A stretch of DNA of 64,000 bases from Arthrobacter sp. ISL-65 (GCF_018613795.1 NZ_JAGGPN010000049.1:62001-126000); one strand, 5' to 3'; positions 26,538 to 35,370 are shown, counted from the stretch's first letter. A program made the numbers and translations. The notes: generated from the letters alone by a model not told the origin.

Positions 26538-28223
26538 TCAGGCACCCACCAGTTCCGTAGCCGGCTGGGCCGCAGTGCTGTCCTCGGCGGACCAGTACTC
26601 GGGGGACTGGCCGGCAAGGGTGCGGCCGGCGAGGTAGCCCATGGTCATGATGGGCCCGAGGGTGGCGCCGGCGCCCGGGTAGCCTGCCGCGTAGGCGTTT
26701 TCCGTGGTGTTGCCGGCGGCGAACAGGCCCGGGATGGGGCGGTTGTCGACGTCGAGCACGCGGGCTGACCCGTCGGTGGCCACGCCGCCATTGGTGCCGA
26801 AGGCGCCGTTCACCACCTCCAGCGCGTAGAAGGGCCCGGATTCGAGCGGGCCCAGTGAAGGGTTCGGCCACGGGCAGTCGGCGTCGCCCCAGTACTTGTC
26901 GTAGGCGCTTTCGCCGCGGCCGAAGTCGGGGTCCTCGCCGTTGGCCGCGAACTCGTTGAACCGGGTCACTGTGGATTGCAGGTTCTCCTCCGGAACGTTG
27001 ATCTTCGCGGCGAGTTCAGCCAGCGTGGGCGCCTCGATCAGGTAATCCGGCGTCGGCTGGCCCGCGCGGTGGGCAAGGATGCCGTAGCGCTCCAAGTAGC
27101 CGTGGTCCACAATCACGTGCGCCGGGGTGTTGAGCGTGCGGTTGGCGGCGGAGTCCCAGGACTGCAGGCTGCGGGCGAGGTCGTTGTAGTTCTGCGACTC
27201 GTTGGCGAAGCGGCGGCCGTGGCGGTTCACCATGATGGACCCCGGGCCCTGGCGCTCGAACCGCAGCAGGGTGCCGATCGCCTGCCCGTCTCGGGTGTCG
27301 CCGGTGACGGCCATCGGCGCCCACCAGGCTTCGCGGGTGCCGCGGGTCTGGCCGCCGATGCGCTGCGACATCCGCAGCCCGTCACCGGTGTTCGAGGGCG
27401 GCGAGCACATGGTGTAGAGCCGGGACGCCAGCATCGAGTCGGCCAGGGCCTTGTCCCATTCGAAGCCGCCCGTCGCGAGCACCACGCCGTCGCGGGCATG
27501 GAACGCTTCGCCGGTTTCCAGTTCGACGCCGGTCACCCGGCCGCCGTCGGTGAGCAGGCGGTGCCCGCGTGCCGCGGTGACAAGCGCGGCTCCGTCGCGG
27601 ACCAGGCTGGCGAGCAGCATGGACACGAGCGCCTGTCCCTTGGCCACGAGGCCGGCGTCCTGACGACCAGCCAGTTCGTCCCACGGGAACTTCGTGAAGG
27701 CGCCCCACTCCTCGTATTCCTGCATGGTGAACGGGGCCCGGCCGTCACTGCGCACGTGCGCGCGGAGGCCGCCCAGCGCTTCGGCGCTGTTGAACAGCTC
27801 GGGCTCAATCGTGCGGCCGCCCGCCACTGCACCGGGGAGATCCTGCCGGTAATCGGGGAAGTTGTCGAGGAAGATGAAGCGGACGCCGCACTCCGCCTCG
27901 ACGAAGCGGAGCATCTGGTCGCCATAGTTCAGCGCGGCGTCCAGCAGGTCCTCGCGGCCCCGGCCGCGGGCTACGGCCCGCACATACTCGGCGGCCGCTG
28001 CCTTGGAATCGGTGATCCCGGCCTTCCGTGCGTGGTGGCTGTCCGCCACCCAGAGCATGCCGCCGGACACGGCGGAGGTCCCGCCCAGCAGTTCACTCTT
28101 TTCGAGGACGACGACGGACTTGCCGGCGCGGGCGGCGGTGGCCGCCGCGGTGAGTGCGCCCGCACCGGAACCGACGACGACGACGTCGTAAGTGTCCGCG
28201 AAGGTGCCGTTGATGAATTTCAT
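26538..28223 (-). CDS. FAD-dependent 3-ketosteroid dehydrogenase-like desaturase (candidate 4-oxocyclohexanecarboxylate desaturase, ChcC1-like)
   Basis: 561 residues. N-terminal FAD-binding Rossmann motif VVVGSGAGALTAAATAA, then LEKSELLGGTSAVSGGMLWV, as in the KstD/flavocytochrome fumarate reductase family. The GRRFANES segment is followed by a Tyr, and the C-terminal FAD motif YAAGYPGAGATLGPIMTMGY contains the YPGxG pattern that carries the ketosteroid dehydrogenase Tyr/Gly pair. Such enzymes remove hydrogens next to a ring ketone. It is flanked by an SDR upstream and a Dabb/MFS pair downstream, matching the C1-X-T order of the chc cluster. Substrate assignment is inference; steroid or terpenoid ketones are the alternative. 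Confidence 0.85.
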   Translation of the reverse strand: MKFINGTFADTYDVVVVGSGAGALTAAATAARAGKSVVVLEKSELLGGTSAVSGGMLWVADSHHARKAGITDSKAAAAEYVRAVARGRGREDLLDAALNYGDQMLRFVEAECGVRFIFLDNFPDYRQDLPGAVAGGRTIEPELFNSAEALGGLRAHVRSDGRAPFTMQEYEEWGAFTKFPWDELAGRQDAGLVAKGQALVSMLLASLVRDGAALVTAARGHRLLTDGGRVTGVELETGEAFHARDGVVLATGGFEWDKALADSMLASRLYTMCSPPSNTGDGLRMSQRIGGQTRGTREAWWAPMAVTGDTRDGQAIGTLLRFERQGPGSIMVNRHGRRFANESQNYNDLARSLQSWDSAANRTLNTPAHVIVDHGYLERYGILAHRAGQPTPDYLIEAPTLAELAAKINVPEENLQSTVTRFNEFAANGEDPDFGRGESAYDKYWGDADCPWPNPSLGPLESGPFYALEVVNGAFGTNGGVATDGSARVLDVDNRPIPGLFAAGNTTENAYAAGYPGAGATLGPIMTMGYLAGRTLAGQSPEYWSAEDSTAAQPATELVGA

Positions 28224-28287
28224 GGGGTGTTGCCTTTCAAAACGAAGATGAGGGGTGCTGCCGCAGTTGGGCAGCGGGGGCGCGGCG

Positions 28288-29049
28288 TCAGACAGCGGTG
28301 TAGCCGCCGTCGATGACGAGCTCGGAACCGGTGGTGAAGCGCGACTCGTCCGAGGCCAGGTAGAGCACGCCGTACGCGATCTCGTCCGGTTCGCCCTGGC
28401 GGGGCAGCGGGTTGGAGCCCACCAGCTGCTTGTAGTAGGCCTCAGGACCGATGTCCGACTGTTCGGCGGAGCGGCGGCTCATCCTGGTGTTCATGGATCC
28501 GGGATGGATGGAGTTGACCCGGATGCCGTGGCCGCCGTAGGCCGCTGCGTCCGACTTGCTCAGGAGCCGCACAGCGCCCTTGGTGGCGTGGTACAGCGGC
28601 ACGTTCCGGCCGCCGGTGAGGCCGTGGATGGAGGAGAAGTTGACGATGCTGCCGGTGCCTTTTTCGATCATGCCGGGGACAACGTGCTTGGTCATCAGCC
28701 AGACGCCCTTGACGTTGACGTTGAAAATCGTGTCGAAGTCGGCCGTCGAGGCGGTGTGGGAAGCTCCTGCCGGGCCGATGATGCCGGCGGCGTTGACCAG
28801 GATGTCCGGGGTGCCCAGTTCGTCCCGGACCCGGCGGATGGCGTCGGCGACGCTGGCCTCGCTGGTGACGTCGACGTCGTACTCACTGATGTTTTCGTGG
28901 GCAGTGGCGGCGGGGGCGCCGGCAACGTCCATGCTGGCAACCTTCGCGCCGTGTTCGGCAAGGAGGGCGGCGGTGGCGCTGCCCAGGTCTCCGCGGCCTC
29001 CGGTGACAATGGCGGTCTTTCCGGCCACGCGGTTCTGGATGGGATTCAT
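28288..29049 (-). CDS. SDR family oxidoreductase (cyclic alcohol dehydrogenase type)
   Basis: 253 residues, a classical short-chain dehydrogenase. The NAD(P)-binding TGGRGDLGSA motif is followed by VNAAGIIGPAG, the catalytic Ser in NFSSIHG, YHATKGA (Tyr and Lys), and an NSIHPGSMNT motif. Overall it resembles cyclopentanol/cyclohexanol dehydrogenases. As the first gene of the minus-strand catabolic operon it may oxidise the ring alcohol made by the P450 to the ketone used by the flavoproteins (a ChcB-like role, inference). A candidate IclR operator lies 81 bp upstream. Confidence 0.88.
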   Translation of the reverse strand: MNPIQNRVAGKTAIVTGGRGDLGSATAALLAEHGAKVASMDVAGAPAATAHENISEYDVDVTSEASVADAIRRVRDELGTPDILVNAAGIIGPAGASHTASTADFDTIFNVNVKGVWLMTKHVVPGMIEKGTGSIVNFSSIHGLTGGRNVPLYHATKGAVRLLSKSDAAAYGGHGIRVNSIHPGSMNTRMSRRSAEQSDIGPEAYYKQLVGSNPLPRQGEPDEIAYGVLYLASDESRFTTGSELVIDGGYTAV

Positions 29050-29129
29050 GTGGTGCTCCTCGTGATCCTGCAGCCTCGTCGCTGCTTCCCAGCCAGCGTG
29101 GCAGGGGACCTATGAGGGGAACCACACGA

Positions 29130-29146
29130 TTGCCGATGAACGGCAA
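29130..29146. promoter_or_regulatory. Candidate IclR operator, site 1 (upstream of the SDR gene)
   Basis: TTGCCG-ATGAA-CGGCAA is a perfect 6-5-6 inverted repeat in the 106-bp gap between the iclR stop and the SDR start. Its 11-nt core CCGATGAACGG recurs exactly at 32643-32653 upstream of the P450 gene. A shared core in front of both island arms suggests common control by one or both IclR proteins. Confidence 0.55.
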
Positions 29147-29155
29147 AACCGGCTG

Positions 29156-29941
29156 TCAGTGGCTTTGCCGGAGCGTTCCCTTCAGCTCGCCCCGCCAGCC
29201 CAGGGCGCGGGAGATCCCGCGCGCCGCGGCCATCAGCACGGGCACCCGGGCAGGCGCGTTCTCCTCGTTGCGCGGCACCACCACGCTGAGCGCGGCGCGG
29301 ACAGTGTTGTCGGGTCCGAACACCGGGACGGCGATGCCGCTGGACTCCGGCACGATCACCCCTGGCATGGCGGCAAACCCGCGCTGCCGGATCTCGGCCA
29401 GGTGGCGCCGGAGCGCTGCAGGCTCGGTCAGTGTGGTGTCGGTGAACTTCGTCAGGGGCCGGGCCAGGAAGGCGTCCTGGTACGCGGCGGGGGAGTGTGC
29501 CAGCAGCACCAGTCCCGAGGACGTGGCGTGGACCGGCAGCCTGCCCGCGATCTTGGTGATGTCCACGATCGTTTTATCTGAGCCCAGCCGCTCGATGTAC
29601 AGGACCTCGTCCGAATCGAGGATGCCCAGCGTGGTGGAGTGCTGCACCACCGCCTGGACGTCCTCCATGAACGGCAGCGCGGCTTCCCGCAGGCCCAGCA
29701 TCTTGGAGCCCCGGGAAGCCAGTTCCCACATCCGCGTGCCGATGTGGATGTCGCCGCCGGGCTCTCGTTCCAGCAGCCGCTCGAGCAGCAGGTCATTGAC
29801 CAGCCGGTAGACGGTGGTCACCGGCAGGCCGGTGCGGCGCCCCAGCTCGGCAACGCTCATGGCGGGGTGCCGGTCATCGAAGGCGCTCACGATCTTCACG
29901 AAACGTCCGATGATCGACTCGCCGGATGCGGAGTTGGCCAC
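29156..29941 (-). CDS. IclR family transcriptional regulator (paralogue 1)
   Basis: 261 residues from GTG 29941, which has an AGGAGG site just upstream; longer in-frame extensions run through the divergent promoter region and are rejected. The N-terminal winged helix (MSVAELGRRTGLPVTTVYRLVNDLLLERLLER) is followed by the IclR effector domain (SSGLVLLAHSP, LAEIRQRGFAAMPGVIVPESSGIAVPVFG). It is clearly paralogous to the second IclR at 31832: both begin MANS-x-SGES. It is divergent from the second flavoprotein gene and lies upstream of the SDR operon. Confidence 0.92.
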   Translation of the reverse strand: MANSASGESIIGRFVKIVSAFDDRHPAMSVAELGRRTGLPVTTVYRLVNDLLLERLLEREPGGDIHIGTRMWELASRGSKMLGLREAALPFMEDVQAVVQHSTTLGILDSDEVLYIERLGSDKTIVDITKIAGRLPVHATSSGLVLLAHSPAAYQDAFLARPLTKFTDTTLTEPAALRRHLAEIRQRGFAAMPGVIVPESSGIAVPVFGPDNTVRAALSVVVPRNEENAPARVPVLMAAARGISRALGWRGELKGTLRQSH

Positions 29942-30074
29942 TGTTCCTCCTGTCGATTCCCGCTCAATGGTAATCCTCCTCCCGGGTGGGCGTGCTTCCG
30001 GATCTACTGGGGGTTTGTCAGTCAACGCCTGCCGCCGCAATGGGGTGGCCCGCAGGCAGAACGGAGCAGGAACC
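29942..30074. promoter_or_regulatory. Divergent promoter region between iclR and the second flavoprotein gene
   Basis: 133 bp between oppositely transcribed starts must hold both promoters. No exact copy of the CCGATGAACGG core is present; the nearest is TTCCCGCTCAATGGTAA at 29957-29973, a degenerate 3-5-3 arrangement. No clear -35/-10 pair is visible. Confidence 0.4.
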
Positions 30075-31811
30075 ATGACAGAAACCGCAAAGACGGCGGT
30101 CTGTGACGTCCTCGTCATCGGATCGGGTGTGGCCGGGATGGCCGCAGCATTGAAGGCCGCCTCGCAGGGATTGAGCGTGATCGTCGCGGAAAAGGAACAG
30201 TACTTTGGCGGAACCACCGCCATTTCCGCGGGATGGGCCTGGGTCCCCGGCAACAAGCACGGCGTGGCGCAGGGTGATACCCGCGGGGACGCCGAGACCT
30301 ACCTGAAGAACCTGGCGCCCGAGACGTTCAACGAAGCGGGAGTTCGGAACTTCCTGGACACAGTGCCTGAAGCGATCTCCTTCTTCGAAAACGAAACCGA
30401 CGTGAAGTTCACTTACCCCGAGAAGGCCCCGGACTACCAGATGGATCTGCCCGGGGCGAAGCTCTCCGGCCGGGCCATCCTCCCGCAGGACGTGGACGCG
30501 CGGGTGCTCGGGGACAAACGGCTCCTGATGCAGCCGTACATGAGCTCCTACACCGTCTTCGGTTACATGCCGCAGGTGGGGCCGGACATCAACGAGTTCT
30601 TCCACGTGAACCAGTCGGTCAAGTCCTTCATCTATGTCGCCAAGAAGCTGCTGCGCACCTGGGCCGACGCCGCCCGCTACAAGCGTCCGGTTCTCCGCTC
30701 CAACGGCAACGCCCTGATGACCCGCATGGTCAAGAGCGCCGACGACCTGGGCATCAGGCTGTGGAAGTCCTCACCGGCGCTGTCCCTCACCAGGGACGAC
30801 GCCGGGACCGTCACCGGTGCGGTCATCGGGGGAGAGCACGCCGTCACCGTCACAGCGCGTGCCGGCGTCATCCTCGCCGCCGGCGGCTTCTCCGGGAACA
30901 GGGAACTGCGGCAGCGCTATTTCCCGCACGACGCCGGCGGCGACGACCACTTCACGCCCACCGTGGGCCACGGCGGGGACGCCGCCACCCTGGCCATGGG
31001 CGCCGGCGGATACATTGACGATTCCGTGTTCAGCGTTGGCTCCTGGGCGCCGGTGACCGTGTTCAGGTACCTCAGCGGCGGACAGCGTCTCTTTCCGCAT
31101 CTGCGGGCCATCGGCCTGCCCGGGCTGATCGCCGTCGACCGCCACGGCAGGCGCTTCGGCAACGAGGCCCTGAGCTACCACGACTTCGGCGGGGCCATGA
31201 TCGGGCACAACAAGGACGAGGACGGGACCTTCGGCTACGTGATCGGCGACGCGAAAACGATGCACAAATACGGCATCGGCTACGCCAAGCCCTGGCCGAT
31301 GCCCCGCGGCTACTTCTACCGGACCGGCTACCTGGTCAAGGGGAACACCCTGGCGGAGCTGGCCGGGAAGCTCGGCATCGATGCCGCAGGCCTGGAAGCC
31401 ACCGTCGCTGAATTCAACCCGGCGGCTGAGCGCGGCGTGGACCCGGCGTTCGGCCGCGGGTCCACCCAGTACAACCACTTCCGGGGCGACCTCGAGCACA
31501 AGCCGAACCCGAACCTCGCGCCGGTGGGCAAGGGCCCGTACTACGCGGCGAAGATCCAAATGGGCGACCTGGGCACCTTCGCCGACCTCGGCGTCAACGA
31601 ACACTCTGAAGTGGTCACGGCTGAGGGATCAGTTGTTCCCGGGCTCCTGGCCGTGGGCGCCGCCGCAGTGAGCGTCTTCGGTGGCGGGTACCCCGGCTAC
31701 GGCTCCCACATCGGCCCGGCTTTGGTGTTCGGTTACCGTGCGGGACGGGACATCGCCAGGCTCGCGGCGGAGCGGAACGCGGCGCGGCCGGCCAACGTGG
31801 CGGCGAACTAG
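30075..31811 (+). CDS. FAD-dependent 3-ketosteroid dehydrogenase-like desaturase (ChcC2-like candidate)
   Basis: 578 residues from ATG 30075, with GCAGGA upstream. The N-terminal FAD motif is VLVIGSGVAGMAAALKAA, then AEKEQYFGGTTAISAGWAWVP. GRRFGNEALSYHD and the C-terminal GGGYPGYGSHIGPALVFGY carry the KstD-type Tyr and YPGxG features. It is only a distant relative of the 561-residue flavoprotein in the same island, so the two probably act on successive intermediates. It starts the plus-strand arm and is followed 20 bp later by the second iclR. By analogy with chc it could perform the second, aromatizing desaturation; which flavoprotein acts first is inference. Confidence 0.85.
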   Translation: MTETAKTAVCDVLVIGSGVAGMAAALKAASQGLSVIVAEKEQYFGGTTAISAGWAWVPGNKHGVAQGDTRGDAETYLKNLAPETFNEAGVRNFLDTVPEAISFFENETDVKFTYPEKAPDYQMDLPGAKLSGRAILPQDVDARVLGDKRLLMQPYMSSYTVFGYMPQVGPDINEFFHVNQSVKSFIYVAKKLLRTWADAARYKRPVLRSNGNALMTRMVKSADDLGIRLWKSSPALSLTRDDAGTVTGAVIGGEHAVTVTARAGVILAAGGFSGNRELRQRYFPHDAGGDDHFTPTVGHGGDAATLAMGAGGYIDDSVFSVGSWAPVTVFRYLSGGQRLFPHLRAIGLPGLIAVDRHGRRFGNEALSYHDFGGAMIGHNKDEDGTFGYVIGDAKTMHKYGIGYAKPWPMPRGYFYRTGYLVKGNTLAELAGKLGIDAAGLEATVAEFNPAAERGVDPAFGRGSTQYNHFRGDLEHKPNPNLAPVGKGPYYAAKIQMGDLGTFADLGVNEHSEVVTAEGSVVPGLLAVGAAAVSVFGGGYPGYGSHIGPALVFGYRAGRDIARLAAERNAARPANVAAN

Positions 31812-31831
31812 ACGCCGGGCCGGAGACAGCC

Positions 31832-32605
31832 ATGGCCAATTCGACATCGGGGGAATCGGTGATCAGCCGCGTGGTGCGGCTCATGAGCGCCTTCGACCGG
31901 GACCTGCCGGCCATGACGCTCTCCGGCCTTGCCCGCCGCGCCGGCCTCCCCCTGACCACCGCGCACCGGCTCGTGGATGACCTGGTCCTCCACGGCCTGA
32001 TTGAGCGGCTGCCGGACGGGAACCTCTGCTCCGGGATGCGCATGTGGGAGCTCGCCGCCCGGGGCTCGCGTGCGCTGAACCTGCGCGAGCTGGCGCTGCC
32101 CTTCATGGAGGACGTCCAGGCCGCCGTCCACCAGCACACCACCCTGGCCGTGCTGGACCACGGCACCGTGCTGTACGTGGAGCGCCTCTCCTCTCCGCAC
32201 TCCAGCCTGGACGCCGCTCACATTGCCCAGCGGATGCCCATTCATGCAGCTTCGTCGGGCCTGGTGCTGCTGGCGTTCTCGCCGCCCGCTGTCCAGGCCG
32301 AGGTGCTCGCGAAGCCCCTAAAGGCGGTGACCCCTGAAACCATCACCGACCCAGCCCTCATCCGTAAGCACCTGGCCGAAATCAGGCAGCGCGGCTATGT
32401 GGCCCTGCCCGGCATTGGCGTCACCGAGTGGACGGGCATCGCCGTGCCCGTCTTCGGGCCCGGCAACACGATCACTGCGGCGCTCAACGCCATCGTGCCG
32501 CGGCAGGAAGCGGCCGTTCCCTCGACCGTCCCCGCCCTGCTGACCGCGGCGCACGGGATCTCCCGTGCACTGAAATCCGGCCCGGCTGAAGGCCGGCCCA
32601 GCTGA
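31832..32605 (+). CDS. IclR family transcriptional regulator (paralogue 2)
   Basis: 257 residues. The wHTH is MTLSGLARRAGLPLTTAHRLVDDLVLHGLIER; the effector-domain segments are HAASSGLVLLAFSPPAV and LAEIRQRGYVALPGIGVTEWTGIAVPVFG. It is close to paralogue 1 along its whole length, including MWELA-RGS and LPFMEDVQA. It sits between the flavoprotein and P450 genes, the place of chcR in the chc cluster as I recall it. Having two such regulators in one island suggests duplication, perhaps with separate inducers for each arm. Confidence 0.92.
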   Translation: MANSTSGESVISRVVRLMSAFDRDLPAMTLSGLARRAGLPLTTAHRLVDDLVLHGLIERLPDGNLCSGMRMWELAARGSRALNLRELALPFMEDVQAAVHQHTTLAVLDHGTVLYVERLSSPHSSLDAAHIAQRMPIHAASSGLVLLAFSPPAVQAEVLAKPLKAVTPETITDPALIRKHLAEIRQRGYVALPGIGVTEWTGIAVPVFGPGNTITAALNAIVPRQEAAVPSTVPALLTAAHGISRALKSGPAEGRPS

Positions 32606-32642
32606 ATTCCGCCCAGCCTGTAGAGCAGGCAGACTTTCGCAA

Positions 32643-32653
32643 CCGATGAACGG
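32643..32653. promoter_or_regulatory. Candidate IclR operator core, site 2 (upstream of P450)
   Basis: CCGATGAACGG, identical to the core of the 29130-29146 site and followed by a similar A-rich AAGACC stretch, starts 104 bp upstream of the P450 start. The flanks do not extend the inverted repeat as far as in site 1. Confidence 0.5.
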
Positions 32654-32702
32654 AAGACCTCTGGGGGCGGACGCGGCGGATCCCGCACTGTGGAGTGAGA
32701 GG

Positions 32703-32720
32703 CGGATCACATCGGATCAC
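32703..32720. promoter_or_regulatory. Direct repeat CGGATCAC x2 upstream of P450
   Basis: CGGATCAC occurs at 32703-32710 and again at 32713-32720, exactly 10 bp apart, so both face the same side of the helix. It lies 27-44 bp before the P450 start and could be a second regulator site. Confidence 0.4.
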
Positions 32721-32746
32721 GCCGAAGCCAACCGGAAAGAAGGACG

Positions 32747-34072
32747 ATGATGTCTTGCCCACTGACAGCAACACCCCCGCTCTCCACGCTCGTCGCCACC
32801 GTTGAAAGCAGGGACGTCAGCACCGGCGGAAGCGCAGGTGAAAGCAGCACCGCACTGCCTCCGTACTCGCACGAACTGGACTGGCCCAAGGACATGGCGC
32901 CCTTCAAGGTGGTGGACGACGGGACCCAGGGGGATCCTTACCGCCACTACCAGTGGATGCGCGAGAACGCCCCGGTGCTCCGTGCCCATTCACCCGTATC
33001 GGATGTCTGGTTCATCTCCCGGTACGACGACGTCCGCCGGGCCATGCGGGCACCGAAAGTCTTCTCCTCGCAGGTTGTGGACCCGGTCCCGCTGACCTTC
33101 CTGACGCTGTTCGACGCACCCAACCACACGAGGCTCCGCCAAGTTGTAGCGCAGGCCTTCACGCCTAAGGCCATCGCCCGCTTCGAGGACCGGGTGCGGG
33201 AGAACGCCGAAAAGTACCTGGCACCGATGCTCGCCGCCGGCGGCGGGGACGCCGTGGACGAGTACGCCATCCCGCTCAGCATGTCCACCATCAGCGCCCT
33301 GCTCGACGTTCCGGCCGAGGACTTCGAGAAAATGAAGTTCTGGTCAGACGAAACCTTCAGCTACTTCGGCCGGCTGGCCCGCAACGCCCAGGGCACTGGT
33401 ACCGACGAGCAGAGCACCCTCGAGTTCTTCGCTTACCTGAAAGGCACCATGGAGCGCCTGTACCGCGAGGAGAGCGACTCCGCCGGCGGACACATCGCCC
33501 GGATGTGGAAGGAAGGCCTGCTCAGCGAGAAGGAAGCCAAGGAACTCTGCGCCTTTGTCTTCGTCGCCGGCCATGACACCACCACCATCCTGCTGGCCAA
33601 CGCGTTCCGGATTTTCAGCGAACAGCCGGCCCTGCTGGAGCGGATCCGGCGGAATCCGGACGACGCGAACCTCTTCGTCGAGGAACTGGCCCGCTACCGC
33701 GGCACCGTCCAGCGGGCCAGCCGGATCACCACGGAGGAGGTGGAGGTTGCCGGTGTGACGATTCCCGCCGGCGCCATTGTCCGCCTGCTGCCCGCCGCAG
33801 CGAACCGGGACAGCAGCAAGTATCCCGACGGCGAGCGCTTCGACATCGACCGCAACACCGACGGCCACCTGGGCTTCGGGCACGGGGTCCACAGCTGCCT
33901 CGGTGCGCCCCTTGCCAGGCTTGAGGTCCTGGTGACGGTGAAGCTCCTCGCGGAGAAGCTCACCTCGCTCACGCTGGATCCGGACAAGCCCATCGAGTAC
34001 GTGCGCGGCAACAACCTGACCAACTCGGGCCCGGAACACCTGCACGTGATGCTGGAGGAGACTAATGCGTAG
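32747..34072 (+). CDS. Cytochrome P450 (class I bacterial type)
   Basis: 441 residues. The I-helix oxygen-activation motif is AGHDTTT, the K-helix ExxR is in EELARYRGTVQRAS, and the heme ligand is Cys384 in FGHGVHSCLGAPLARLE. ATG 32747 follows GAAAGAAGG. There is no membrane anchor, so it is soluble. It is followed directly by a ferredoxin reductase gene (8-bp overlap) and a putidaredoxin-type ferredoxin, making a complete three-component class I system. In the proposed pathway it hydroxylates the alicyclic ring (ChcAa-like); the sequence alone does not fix the substrate. Confidence 0.93.
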   Translation: MMSCPLTATPPLSTLVATVESRDVSTGGSAGESSTALPPYSHELDWPKDMAPFKVVDDGTQGDPYRHYQWMRENAPVLRAHSPVSDVWFISRYDDVRRAMRAPKVFSSQVVDPVPLTFLTLFDAPNHTRLRQVVAQAFTPKAIARFEDRVRENAEKYLAPMLAAGGGDAVDEYAIPLSMSTISALLDVPAEDFEKMKFWSDETFSYFGRLARNAQGTGTDEQSTLEFFAYLKGTMERLYREESDSAGGHIARMWKEGLLSEKEAKELCAFVFVAGHDTTTILLANAFRIFSEQPALLERIRRNPDDANLFVEELARYRGTVQRASRITTEEVEVAGVTIPAGAIVRLLPAAANRDSSKYPDGERFDIDRNTDGHLGFGHGVHSCLGAPLARLEVLVTVKLLAEKLTSLTLDPDKPIEYVRGNNLTNSGPEHLHVMLEETNA

Positions 34073-35360
34073 CGGGACAGGCGCCGCACCTGTAATGACC
34101 CGGAACCCGGTGGTCATCGCCGGCGCTGGACACTCCGGCGTCGCTGTCGCCGCGGGGCTCCGCTCCCGGGGCTGGGAAGGCGGCGTCTTGCTGATCGACG
34201 CGGAGAACGAACTGCCCTATGAACGGCCGCCGCTCTCCAAGGAACTCCTGAAGGACGGCGCCTCCGATGAGTCAGCCGTGCTCCGCAAGGAGAAGTTCTA
34301 TGCGGACAAGGGCATCGACCGGCTCGCCGGGGTAACCGCGGAGTCCATCGACAGGGACAGCCGGACAGTGCTGCTGTCCGACGGGACGCGGCAGGCATAC
34401 CACCGGCTCGTCATCGCCACAGGTTCGCGGGCGCGGCCCCTCACCGTGCCAGGTGCCGGTCTGCCGGGAGTCAGATCCCTGCGGACCCGGGGCGACGCCC
34501 TCGAACTCAAGCGGCTGCTGGTCCGGGGAGCGCGCGTGGCCATCATCGGCGCCGGGTACATCGGACTGGAAGTGGCCGCAGCGGCGGCCGCGAAGGGCTG
34601 TGAAGTCACAGTGCTCGAATTCCAGGACCGCGTGATGAGCCGGGTAACGTCAGGCCCCGTCTCGCGCCACTTCGAGCAGCTCCACGGGCGGCACGGGGTG
34701 CGGTTTGTCTTCGGCGCCGCGGTCACGTCGATCGACGGCGGACAACGGGCCGAAAGCGTAACCGTCGCCGACGGCACCGTCTTTCCTGCCGACGTCGTAC
34801 TCGCCGGGATCGGCGTCCTGCCCAACGAGGAGCTGGCCGCGGACGCCGGCCTCGAGTGCCGGGACGGCATCCTCGTGGACGGGGACGGCAGGACTTCCGA
34901 TCCCGCCATCTATGCCAGCGGGGACGTCACGCGGTTCACCAGTCCCATCGACTGCGCCAGCCAGCGGCTCGAGTGCATCCAGAACGCGCAGGCACAGGCA
35001 GACCGGGTTGCCGCGCACATCACCGGCCAAGCGGCCGCTGAACCGGAAATCCCCTGGTTCTGGACCGTCCAGCACGGTGTCCGGCTGCAGACCGCGGGCG
35101 TCCGCCATCCGGAGGACCAAGCGATCGTCCGGGGCGAACCCTCCGACGGCAAATTCTCAGTGGTCTACCTCCGTAAGGGCCGACTCGCCGCCGTCGACAC
35201 CATCGCGCACCTGGCCGACTTCCGCACGGCCAAGCGGCTGATCGCGCAGGGAGCCCGGATCGACCCGGCCCTGGCCGCGGACCCCGGCATCCCCCTCTCC
35301 GAAGCCACTTCCGGCACCCCCAACCACTCCGACGCTGACCTTGCAGCAGCCCGATCCTAA
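34065..35360 (+). CDS. Ferredoxin reductase (FAD/NAD(P)-dependent, putidaredoxin reductase type)
   Basis: 431 residues; a later ATG at 34095 (MTRNPVVIAGAGHSG) is possible. The FAD-binding motif is VVIAGAGHSGVAVAAGLR; then LPYERPPLSKELL, typical of putidaredoxin, rubredoxin and dioxygenase ferredoxin reductases; a second dinucleotide motif VAIIGAGYIGLEVAAAAA; and the FAD motif IYASGDVTRF. The gene overlaps the P450 end by 8 bp. It should move electrons from NAD(P)H to the ferredoxin encoded next. Confidence 0.92.
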   Translation: MRSGTGAAPVMTRNPVVIAGAGHSGVAVAAGLRSRGWEGGVLLIDAENELPYERPPLSKELLKDGASDESAVLRKEKFYADKGIDRLAGVTAESIDRDSRTVLLSDGTRQAYHRLVIATGSRARPLTVPGAGLPGVRSLRTRGDALELKRLLVRGARVAIIGAGYIGLEVAAAAAAKGCEVTVLEFQDRVMSRVTSGPVSRHFEQLHGRHGVRFVFGAAVTSIDGGQRAESVTVADGTVFPADVVLAGIGVLPNEELAADAGLECRDGILVDGDGRTSDPAIYASGDVTRFTSPIDCASQRLECIQNAQAQADRVAAHITGQAAAEPEIPWFWTVQHGVRLQTAGVRHPEDQAIVRGEPSDGKFSVVYLRKGRLAAVDTIAHLADFRTAKRLIAQGARIDPALAADPGIPLSEATSGTPNHSDADLAAARS

Positions 35361-35370
35361 GGAAACCGAC

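Noticed and set aside
29814..30074. Longer start for the second flavoprotein at 29814
   Set aside because: It would overlap the divergent iclR gene and its promoter; ATG 30075 has a GCAGGA site and places the FAD motif normally.
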